From the NCBI GenBank assembly GCA_963082975.1, contig OY720347.1, positions 46,624,655 to 46,688,654 on the forward strand: 64,000 bases of DNA, read 5' to 3'. The position numbers and the translations under genes are program-made. Source of the stretch: Labia minor. Its lineage: Eukaryota > Arthropoda > Insecta > Dermaptera > Spongiphoridae. Shown piece by piece: positions 1-21,700 of the stretch; within the stretch, counting starts at the first letter, position 1, and each line of letters begins with the position of its first letter. A model generated the notes under the pieces. The model was not told the origin of the DNA and made no database searches. It saw nothing but the letters and a program-made list of their open reading frames with translations.

Positions 1-10322
<10,322 letters not shown>

Positions 10323-10541
10323 TTAGAATCTTTGTAATAGATATAAAATTTGATGTATTTCCAAAAAAAAACATTTTAAAAAAATATTAACTAAAATTGA
10401 CTTAAGAGTTGGTTATTTAAATTAGAACAATTATAAACAACAATTACTTTATAATTTTTTTAAAGTACAAATATAATCAATCACATCATTAAAACATTCA
10501 TTCTAAATCTTATTTATATTTGAAAAAATATTTATTTTTTT

Positions 10542-10654
10542 AATAAATATTTTATAATTTCTTAATTAAATCCATTAGTGACTATAATTTTAGAAGAAAG
10601 TATATTCTATATGAAACTTAATATAAAATACTGAATATTCATTAAAAAAATAAA
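10542..10654 (+). terminator. Candidate PI4KA polyadenylation signals
   Basis: AATAAA occurs at 10542-10547 and again at 10649-10654, about 220 and 330 bases after the stop at 10320-10322. In such AT-rich DNA the hexamer arises by chance often, so which one is used cannot be told. Confidence 0.35.
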
Positions 10655-11714
10655 GATTTATTAAATTATTATATTTATATACAAGGGTTTAGCGATGGAA
10701 TGGAATTAGTTTTTCCATTCTTAGAAGTAAAATTTTTGGAATATTTTAATGAAAAACATTACGAAAAGTTATATTAAATGTATTGACCATTCAAATCTCA
10801 GTATTTTAGGGAAAAGATTTTATTATTGTTTTTTAATTTTCAAATCTAGTAGAATTTCTACATTTCCATTAACCCAAAGACTAGAGCAGTAAAAAATAAT
10901 AAATAAAAAATTTGAAGTTAAAAAGTAAAATATATTATGTATATATATATATATATATATTATGTTTATTATATTTAAATTTTATTTTTGTTAATTTTTG
11001 TAATCATATACTAAATAAATATATGAATATTATATCCTAATTTAGGAAAATTTTGTTTATTTTTAAGATTAAATTAATTTATAAATTAATTAATACTATT
11101 ATAATGAAAAAATTTCCTGAAATTACTTATTAATCAAGATTTACAAATGAAGTTTTATTAATATAATAATTTCAGAGGGGAATTACAATATCGTCAATTT
11201 TCTTTTCTTCCATCGCTTCAATTAAGGAGTATACATATTTTAGCTAGCTAAATCACAACTTCTAAAGGATAACTAAATCCAATCAATTAATTGGACAAAT
11301 TAGTGATCTTGCAAATGCAGCACCTTCAGGGATTTTAACTTTATTTCTTCGCCTAACTTTAACAAATCATAAATAAATTTCTTTCCAAGTACTTTTCTTA
11401 TTTCAAAACACTAGCTTGTAATTAATAACTAGTTATCTAGGATCTGTGCTCTGAATTTAAAATATAATACTGGTATTCTAATCCTTGGAGGCAATAAAAA
11501 AAATCCTCTATGAATAAAAGATAGCTTAAGATCCATTTTACTTTTCAATACAAGGAGACAAATTTATCGTTGTAGAATTTTTATAATATAAAGTGTTAGG
11601 AAAAACTCATGTAGCTCATGTAATTAAAATACGTAAACTCATGTAACTCTTGTAATTAAAATTAGTAATTTAAATATAAAATTTCAGCAAATTTAGTTCT
11701 TGTTCTGAATAGAC
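10655..11714. other. AT-rich intergenic DNA with no gene seen
   Basis: Between PI4KA and the hAT-like insertion I see only AT-rich sequence with an AT dinucleotide run near 10939-10960. No conserved open frame or paired splice sites are visible on either strand. Confidence 0.6.
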
Positions 11715-11722
11715 CTTACATT

Positions 11723-11989
11723 CAGTGATGTATTGGTCAAATAAGAAGTAAGGGAACGCATGGTGGGAGCAAAAAAGTCCTATTTTCAGCAAACTAATTT
11801 TTTCCTTATAAGTTTTTATTTTTTCTTATTCTTACTATACAAAATATTAGCGAACACAAAAAAAGGAAATTCTAATAGTATATTTAAGTGGGAGTTGTCG
11901 GGACATGAAAAAGTACTGGAACACGTTCTGGTTCTGAAAAAAGGTATGGGAACGTCGTTCCACGGCGTTCCCCTCCCAATACCCCACTG
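11723..11989. mobile_element. Non-autonomous hAT-type element (MITE), 267 bp, 8-bp target duplication
   Basis: The left end starts CAGTGATGTATTGG and the right end, read in reverse complement, starts CAGTGGGGTATTGG; a second shared block GGGAACGC follows inside both ends. It is flanked by a perfect 8-bp duplication, CTTACATT, at 11715-11722 and 11990-11997. CAGNG ends with an 8-bp duplication are hallmarks of hAT transposons. No transposase frame is present. It lies about 330 bp upstream of the prosaposin start codon. Confidence 0.85.
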
Positions 11990-12319
11990 CTTACATTGAA
12001 GAGTGGCACATAAACGCAGATAAAAAGGTTAATATCAACAAATGTTTTTGGTTTAACAGAAAATGTTAAATAGAAATTGAAAAAATTATTAATTATTACT
12101 AAATTTAAATCTCGCAAAACATCATCAGCGCACCTATCGGTCTGTGTATATTATATTCCCAATGATATAAAATTCTAACAACTATAAACGCATGCGCATC
12201 TTTGTTAAAATATCAACAACAGCTGATTCATTCCTAGCTTTCATTCTATGAATTACTCTTTGTTCGATAAAACATCATTTTAAACGACGCAATTTAGATA
12301 AAATCCATAATATAGAACC

Positions 12320-15300
12320 ATGAAGTTGGTTCTAATATTATTTCTTGCTGCCTTTTCTGGTAAGACATTATTAATCAAAATATTATGACCAATTCTTATT
12401 TTAATCAAGTTATAGATATTATTGATTTGATGATCAAAAGAAATTTAATAAAATATTATTAATTTTAGCAGTGTATGCAAAACCATCTACAAATCTTGAT
12501 AAAAAATGCTCTCTTGGACAATTTTATTGGTGTCAAAATTTAACGTAAGAAAAAATATATCTTTAGATTGAAAATTCTTTATATCTACTATAATTAATTA
12601 ATAATATTTCTTAAAACTTTCAGAACTGCTGCAGGTTGCAATGCTGTAAAACATTGTATTCAAAATGTTTGGGAACAAATGGATGTGCCCGATGACAATG
12701 GTGAGATCTGTCAAATATGTCTTGATATGGTTAAACAAGCTCGTGACCAGTTGCAAAGCAATGAAACTCAGGTAAATTTATAATTATAATTAATTATAAT
12801 TGATTATAACCTCTCTATTTTTTTCTCCAGTTTTTCCTTCCTATTATGACTCATAGATGAATCATTGAAATTCCTTGTTTGAATAATTCTTATATAAAAA
12901 TAATAGTCACAATTATTAACTGATTTATTTAATTTCCTGTATTTAATTCGTACGTTAACAAACCGGCATTTCAATATAATAATAAATATTTTCTCCGGAG
13001 TAGTTAATTTAATTCATATTTACTAACTCCATTTAAATAAATATTAAAAAAGAAGAAAAAAACGTTTTCTCAAAATTGTTTTAATATAAAAAATTGAAAA
13101 GTATTTATTTAACAATTTAATAAATAGAATTTATCTAAAAAGGAAATAAATTAAAATTGTGTTTGCTTATAATAAAATAAATAACATTTAAATTATTATG
13201 TAGATAATATCAGGGACAATCAAAGCAAACTCTTCTCATATATCTTTTTATATAATTTTATTAATTTAATTGATAGGGTTCAATTGATTCATCGTAAATA
13301 ATTTTCAAGAAAATATTATGTTATGATCATAGCCTTAATATTAATAATTTATCAACAATTAAACAATAACATTATAAATTATGATTTTAATCTATGTTGC
13401 TGTCATTTGCTTGGAAAGTGGAAGGAGGCTTACAAATATTTACATAAAGACGAATTGGATAAAAATAATTTGTTTAACATTTAAATTAATAAATTATAAA
13501 ATCGATTTTTTGAATTTTTTAAATTTGATTTTGTTAATATTTAACGCTCCCCATTTTTAATTACACTAAATCTCTGCGATTTTTAATTATTTCTTTAATT
13601 AATATTTATTTCCTCTGGGAATTTCTTTAATTTAATTTCAAAATTTATCTGTAATTCAGCGAAGCATAGTTTTTATTTTCAGAGTCAGGAGTCTAATGTT
13701 TTTTTATTTGATACTCCTAAATGATGTAAAAAGAAATGTTAAGACCAGTTTTATCATATTCTGACGAAATATTTAGTATATCTAAACAAATTTTAATTTA
13801 AAATAATCGTATGTTTGAATTCATTCTAGGAAGAACTTAAGCAAGTGTTTGAAGGTTCATGTAAATTGATTCCAATTAAAGTAGTATCAAAAGAATGTTG
13901 TCAACTTGCAGATGAATTTATTCCGGAATTAGTGGAAACACTTTCATCACAAATGAATCCTAAGGTCTGTCTATTTTTAGTTTTTTAATTTTTGAATTTA
14001 GGAGAAATTAAGAAATTGTTATTATTTTATTATTGATACATTTTTCTTATCAATTTTTATTTAAAACTGTTTTAGGTTGTTTGCTCTGTTGCTGGTTTGT
14101 GTAATTCAGCTTCAAATAATAAATTATTATCTAAATATTCCAAAAATTCATCAACAAATAAACAACTTGAAGACGACACTGCTCCAAACAGTCAAAAATG
14201 TACTGGATGTGGAGTTGTTATTTCTCAACTAAAAGAGAATTTTCATTCGAAATCCCATGACCAAATGCTTGAATCTTTTCTTAAGGTGAACTTTGTTCTT
14301 AAATGTTTATTAAATTTAGCTTATCATCTTTGACCTCTTTATCGATTATATATTTAAATTTAATTTAATAATCATTTTTATTATTTATTATTAAATTATT
14401 TAAATCAATCACTGATAATTTAAAAGAAACGAAATAAATATGTACGATTTCTGAGATCATTGTTATTTTAAATTGAAATTTAGAATTTTTACAATCATAT
14501 TATAATTGTTTCATATTTTGAAAAATTATATTATTTTTTTTCTTAGATAAACTTAAAGATGATAGTTCAACTTTAAAAATAGATTGTTTTCTTTATTTCT
14601 CAAATATTTATTTGATAAATATTAATAGAAGAATAATTTATTCTTATAATATGAAAATATATTTAAGAGATTACCAAGTTTATGAAGGAATGTGTTGTTA
14701 TTATAATAAAAATATTAAAAAAAATTTATTTATACTAGTATATATATATAATAATAACTCTCAATATCTTTAGGGGATTTTATGATATAGTTTTCAGACA
14801 AGTATTTGTATAAATATTGAATATTTTTTATAATAATTAAATTTTACTAATTTTTTAGCTCTGTGGATATCTTAGTTCTTATTCGGACTCTTGTTCTACT
14901 CTTGTAATTGAGAATTTTAATTCTATCTATAATCATATCGAGACTCATCTATTGCCTGATGAAGTATGTCATTTGGCAGGAGTATGTGCTGATCGCTTCC
15001 ATCTTCATCATGATTCGAAGGTATTTTTTAAATTGATTATTCCTTCAATTTATAAAAATATGATTATAAGGATTAATAAATAATTATGTTTATAAAATTT
15101 AAACTCGCTTTTATAAATAAGAATGCCATTCATTCATTTTCAATGATTATAAGAATTATTTATTCGAAATTATAAAAAAATAAAAATTATCATTTGGAAT
15201 AAATAAATATTATTGTTTATAAAATTTAATCAGTACTTTATAAATATGCAAACCATATGTCAACACAACGAAATTTAATTTTCTTTTAAATAATGTATTT

Positions 15301-18300
15301 CTCTAAGAAGGTTTATTTACCATATAACATAAATTAAAATGCCTTTTTAAAAAGATTTTTTAAGATGAAGGTCCAAAAAATAAATTGAAAATTGAAATTT
15401 TTAAGTGCAATAAGGAAATTATTCTATTTAAATGATTTAAATCTAAATTTAATGTCTCATTTAAATCTTTTTTCGAAATGAAAATAAAATCATCTCTGTA
15501 TTATATTCACTTTTATTCACTTCATTTATATTAAAAAAAAATAAAAAATGATCTATATTTAATTTCAAATTTGTATTAAATAAATAAATTATCAATTTTA
15601 TTAGGGTTTAGAAGATGCTGTTGAAATTGTTTATGAATCATCAGTTGGATTTATAGAGACCAAACCAAAAGACGAATTAACATGCCAATTTTGTGAACAA
15701 CTTGTAATTCATCTCAGAGATATTCTTGTTGCTAATACAACAGAATTAGAATTTGAACAAGTTTTACGTGGTCTTTGTCAACAAACCGGATCTTTTAAAA
15801 CCGAATGTACTAATATTGTTTCTGAATATTATGCCACTCTTTATAATTGGTTAATTAATGGACTTAAAGAAAAACAAGTTTGTGCATTAATGGGAATCTG
15901 CCCAGAACCAACTGAAACTGTAAAAAAAGGTCCTCTTTATAGAGTTCAAATCCATACAGGTGATATGACTCAAGTTCGTGTTATTAAACCAAAGCCAACT
16001 CAGGAAATGTTTCAATTACCTAAAGATCAACTATTGATGCCCCAATCTATTTTACTTGGTGCCTCAAAAGAGGAATGTGCTCTTTGTGAATATTTCCTTC
16101 ATTTTGTCCAGGTATATATAATAATTCATTATCTAAAATAATATGTAAATCTATCTTTGTATTGTCAACTTACAATATGATAGATAAGATAATTTCATAA
16201 TTATAGGAAGAACTTGTTCGACCATCTACTGAAGAACAAATTAAATTGCTTATTGAAAAGACTTGCAATCATTTTCCTGAAACACTTAAAGCTGAATGTA
16301 AAAGTTTCATTGAGACGTATGAACCTGCTCTTGTAGCTATTTTGGCCCAAGAAATTGATCCATCAATTGTTTGCCCTAGTCTTGGCATTTGTCCTAAATC
16401 GGAGCTTGTAAAAGAGAAACCAGTTTGTCCTTTATGCTTATTAGCAGTCGAGGTTAATTGATTTTTAAATTTTCTTAATTGGGTGAATTATTTTTTTTAA
16501 TAAAAATATGAATATTATATTTTAGAGTTTAATTAATAAATTAAAAGAGAATAAAACTGAAGAAGCTATTCGCCAAGAATTAGAAGCACTTTGTACTTCT
16601 TTACCTAAATCTTTAGTAGAAGAATGTGATCGTTTTGTAGATAAATATGAAGAAGACCTAATTGATACTTTAATTGCTAATTTCACTTCTGAAGAAGTGT
16701 GTATTTTCTTAAAACTTTGCGATAATGATCATGCTAATCCAACAAATGAACCGAGTACTACTACAGCACAAGGATTTTATAGGTATATTAAATATAATTA
16801 AAAAAAAATTTAAAATCTATTTTATTTACTTTGTTGAATCTAGATATAATCCTGATGAAGATGTTGAAACAAATGAAATTCCAAATTATCCAATTGAAAA
16901 AATGAAACCAAACGTAGATGAAACTTCAAAGCCTCGAGATTCTAATGTCTGCGTTCTTTGTGAATTTGTATTATCTAAAATAGATAATATGCTTAAAGAT
17001 AAGTCTACTGAAGAAGAAATCAAAGATGCAGTAGATAAAGTTTGTAAAATTATGCCAAAAACTGTTAAAGATCAATGCCTTAAATTTGTTGAACAATATG
17101 GAGATCTTGTAATTACTCTTTTATCGGAAGAACTTGACCCTAAAGAAGTCTGTTCTGCAATAAAACTTTGTCAAAATAGGTAAGTTTATTTATAGAATAA
17201 TGAATTTGAAATAATAAAATATATTTTGGTTTAAAAGAAAATCAATTTTTCGTCAAAATAATAATGTTTATTAAAAATTATTAATGAGATTAATTATTCA
17301 TTCATTTCTGTTTTAATTTTATATTATAATTAAATATTTCTATCATGGTAGACTAAAATTACTGATTTCTTGTTCAAGTTCTACTAAATATTTTCTGTAA
17401 GAAAAATGACTATTACTTTAATTAATTAATCTTTACTGATACTGTTACTTTTTACTACTACTTTTTCAAAACATATTTCTTATTTCATTTATAAAGTTAT
17501 AAATAAATAATTCCTATTTTTGAATTATTTTATTATTAAAATAAAAGAACAATTCCAACTATGAATTAAAAAAAAATGACTTTGTACGTCCTACGCAAGG
17601 ACAACGCTTAAGTCGGTTATATCAATGAAGTGTCCTATGATCAGTAGAACGGGTCCTCTCAACCTTTATCTTGATTTTCTTGATCGGAGGCGCTATCAAG
17701 TAGCTTTTCCCCAATGTTGTTCCCGGATGCTGGGTTGACTCCGTCCCATAGACCCCAGCTAGGGAAATTCCCTTGCCAGGCCCGGGACCATGTGAATGTG
17801 AGGCAGGTTCGCTACCAGTACACCCAATGGTGCCTTTTCCAACTATGAATACAAATTATATTTTTCTATATATATCATAAACCTGATTTTAAATATATTT
17901 TAATAATAATTTTCTATATATTTAGTTCTAGCTTGTTTCTAGAAGAAAAAAGAGCATTACTTGAATGTCATATATGTGAAATGTTTTTGGGAGCAGTTGA
18001 AGGACTATTGACAGATCAAGGTATTGAACGAGATGTAGCTGAAGCAGTTAGTCGTGGGTGTAGTCTTTTACCAACTGATGATCAACAAGAATGCAACTTT
18101 CTTGTTCAAGCCTATGGACCACTAGTAAGTTAAATATAATTTATAAAAACCATATTAATAATTTTTAAATTTTAATAGATGTTATTTATTTATCTCTAAT
18201 TATTTTATTTTTTATATTAATTGTGTAATTTTTTCAGATAATTGATTTGGTAACTCAATTTGTTTCTGGCCCTATGGTTTGTCATAAAATTAAATTATGT

Positions 18301-18535
18301 CCCACCAACATGAATCGTTCCAAAGTTCACCTTATTGGTGGTAACGCATGTATTTGGGGTCCTTCATATTGGTGTCAATCAATTCATCATGCCAAAAAAT
18401 GTGGAAATGGAGTAAGTAATAATTAATTAATATTAATTTATCCTCATTTCCTCATTAATATTAATTTCATTAACTACTGAAATTTAATTTTAGGCGGTGA
18501 AACATTGTAGTCAACGAGTTTGGAAGAAGGTCTAA
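12320..18535 (+). CDS. PSAP: Prosaposin (saposin precursor), 843 residues: SapA, seven SapB, SapA
   Basis: Secreted or lysosomal precursor cut into saposins, small helical proteins that present sphingolipids to lysosomal hydrolases (family knowledge). Exons: 12320-12359, 12469-12544, 12624-12771, 13830-13964, 14076-14285, 14859-15020, 15605-16111, 16207-16452, 16526-16782, 16844-17179, 17926-18124, 18238-18411, 18494-18535; all GT-AG, 2532 nt, 844 codons with stop. The start was chosen because it gives a signal peptide, MKLVLILFLAAFSAVYA. An N-terminal SapA domain follows (FYWCQN, then AVKHC and W). Seven SapB repeats each open with a CxxC pair (CQIC, CTGC, CQFC, CALC, CPLC, CVLC, CHIC) and close with VC plus a final C (for example VCSVAGLC and VCHKIKLC). 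A second SapA (WGPSYWCQ, AVKHC, W) ends the protein. Vertebrate prosaposin has four SapB; insect homologues vary. Intact throughout. Confidence 0.95.
17567..17836. mobile_element. Retroposon-like 270-bp insertion in a prosaposin intron with 14-bp target duplication
   Basis: A GC-rich block interrupts the AT-rich intron 17180-17925. It is bounded by a perfect 14-bp direct repeat, TTCCAACTATGAAT, at 17553-17566 and 17837-17850, the size expected of LINE-driven retroposition. The left end carries TAAAAAAAAA. No open frame or clear tRNA A/B boxes were found, so it may be a SINE or a truncated LINE. The A-run at the plus-strand 5' side means the tail reads as poly-T if the element is on the minus strand, so orientation stays open. 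Confidence 0.65.
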
Positions 18536-18726
18536 AAATCTTGACTATTTTATATTTTTGGCATATACATAATTACAAAAATTATATTAAAAACAATTTT
18601 ATGTTTATTTTTTTAATTAAATTTGTTTGTTAATATAAAATAAAAATTCAATATACAAGCATATGTGTCATAGTGCTTTAAGAAATTTTCAATTTTTTTT
18701 AAAATCAAAATTTATTTAAAATTATT
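18536..18726. terminator. Shared 3' region of convergent prosaposin and NME5-like genes
   Basis: Only 191 bp separate the two stop codons. On the plus strand AATAAA at 18639-18644 suits prosaposin. On the minus strand AATAAA (TTTATT on plus) at 18711-18716 lies just past the NME5-like stop, with another at 18604-18609. Depending on sites used, the two 3' UTRs could overlap. Confidence 0.5.
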
Positions 18727-21700
18727 TTACGTTTCTGTTAAAGCAATTTCTCTTTTAACTCGAGGCTTATATGGGTTGTTGCATAAAAGCCAATCAGCTA
18801 ACCAAAGTATTGGGTCAACTGGCTTCTCTCGTAATAGATGTGCTAGTCCATCTCTAAGTGTAGACAAAAGACTTTCATGTAAATAGTCATTTACCTAAAA
18901 TTAAAAAAAAATTATTGATAAAAAAGTTTTCTTTCAAACTTAAATATTTAGATTTGAATTCCTACATTAAGTATAAGTAGTAACAGGAATATATTTAGAA
19001 CGTTGAACAAAAATTAATAAGATTTACATAAATCTCAGAATTTATATTAAATAGAAGATGTCATTTTAATGTTTTTTTTATAATTATGGACTGGATATTA
19101 AGCATTAAAAATTTAATTTACTGTTAATCAATATTTAATTTGATTTATTCATTTATATTTTTTATGAAATTGATTTTAAAATGGAATTATTTATCTATTA
19201 TGTAAAAGAAACTATAAATAAAAATAAATTTTATTCTGCTATATTATCTTTAAATAATAATTTTTACAATTTCAATTACCTCAAATGAAAGATAATATGG
19301 TTCTAATATGAGTTCAGGAAAAAAGAAATGAATTTGCTTTTCAGCTTGTAAAATGTTTTGTGAACAATGAATAACTTTAACAGGATCGTCGGCTTTTGGA
19401 TCACCAAATATCGCTCGAATAGAATATGGAAAATCCCTGATTAAAAATAATTCAAATCATTAATTAACTACTCAAACGTTAATTAATTATTAGTACAGAA
19501 TAAAATTATTCATATCAAATTAAATATATAAGGTGATTGGGTTCAGTGAATTTGTCCCATGCACGCTCGACAATGTATATAAAGATAGTAATTTCAGAAA
19601 TTCCCGCCAATAACTATTATAATTAAATTTTTATTTTAATTACTATTTTTCAAATAACATTTCAATTATTTAATTTATTCTATAAGTTCTTATTTTAATA
19701 ACATTAATAAGATATTTAAGTAGATTATATTTATTAAATTATTCATATTTTATTTGAATATTTCTTCTCTTCTATTTAAAAGCGTATTTGACTAATAAAA
19801 AAAACAAATTAATTTTTTGGTCTTTTATGAAGTAAAAATTATTTTTACAACGTTAATTAAACGCAGTGCCGGATTAAAGAATTTTCGGGCCCTAGGCAAG
19901 GACAGAATTCCGGGTCCTCATCAATAATATAACATAAAATTTATTATTTATTTTATTTTTCATTTAAAAAAATTATTGAAGAGTACTTTTTTGAAATAAT
20001 ATAGCAGGGGTGGACACACTTGGTGATACTTAGAGCCTGAAAAATCGTGATCGCAAAATCATTTTACCTTTTTTTTGAAAAAATTTTAAAAATGTCGAAA
20101 ATATTTAAAAGTCTGATTGCAAAAGTGAAAATATTCACGATTTTTTGATACGTTTTACGGGCCCCCTGAAATTACGAGCCCTAGGCTTAGGCCTAAATCC
20201 GCCCTGATTAAACGTGAACCATATCTATTATCTATGTTTTTGTTTTTAGTTTAATTAATGCATTATTATTTACTACTATATTTTAGGGGTAAAATTGATT
20301 AATAGATTAAATAAAAATTAAATTATGATTTTTTAGACAAATGTTAAAAAAAGTTATTTAAAATTTTTCTCTTTTTAAAATCGAATAGATTTTTGATCTT
20401 TGTTTTCAATCAAAATCAATAACTTCTATAGAGTAGTTATTAGTTTCTAAAACGAAGTTTAAAAAGAAAATAAATTTAATGCCTTGTGCTTAATTGTATA
20501 AAATTAATAAATTTGAAATGTTGAAATTAAAATAAAAAATTAAACAAATATCTTTGAATTTGGATGGTTAAAGAATATTATATTCCATAATATAATATAT
20601 ACCAGTGATTCCCAAAGTGTACGCCGTGGCTCCCCGGGGAGCCGCGTTGCTGTCATTAGGGGGCCGTCAATTAGATATTTTATATTATCCCAAGGAAAAT
20701 AGTAAGTATAAGTTTTTAATTTTTCGCTGTTAAATGGGTAATTGCTTTTAAAAAAAGAAAGTTTTCCAATTTTTAAAGAGAGTCAAAAATTTAGAAAAAA
20801 ATCTGATGTATGTATTGAGGGCGGCGGTGATAATCTGATTATTTAGGGAGCCGCAAACCGGAAAAGATTGGGAACCTCTGATATATACAATAAAATATAT
20901 TTTTAATTTACTGATTAAATTAAAAAATAAATTGAAATAAAATAAATGAACACCTATATTACATACAGACTTTCAACCAAATATTTATTATGTATCACTT
21001 CGGGGGTACAGGGGGCAGGTCGATATTTTCTGTTCTTTGAGATTTTTTATTTATTTTTGGTAATAGTGAAAAACAGCTAGTCCAATAAATCATAGTATAA
21101 TAGAGAATTCCTAAAAATCTATTTTTTTGTAATAAAAATAATAATCATAGATATAACACCATTCTGAAGAGAATCCTATTTAAATCAATCAGAAAGTGTA
21201 AAAACAAGCCATGTTTAGAATCACCATCAAAGTGTCATAGTTTTTATCGATATTTTCTGCTCTTTGCGATTATTTTTAATATCTTCTGGAACAAGAGCGG
21301 AGGAGTTTCTATTTATTTAAATTATTATTTTTGGGTTTTGTTCTATTTTTTTCATAAAGGAAATGGTACGAAACTACAAACGGAGTTATTATTCCAAAAA
21401 ACTTACAGAAAAAGAAGTCATAATTTATAATAAGAATAAATAAAAAATAGAGGCATTTGTTGATATATTTTAAAATATGTTAAAGTATTATATTTAACTT
21501 ATAAAAATCGTTTTTATTTCCTAAGAATAATTAAATAAATATTATTTTCTAATGTATATACCTCATAGCTGTGCGAATATTTTCCGGTCCACAGAGTTTT
21601 TTTAATTCTTCCACAGCATTTCTTTTAGCAACACATAACGCTATGACTGGTGCTGAAGTAAGATAACAGACCATTGGTAAATACATAAGGTGGCCATATA

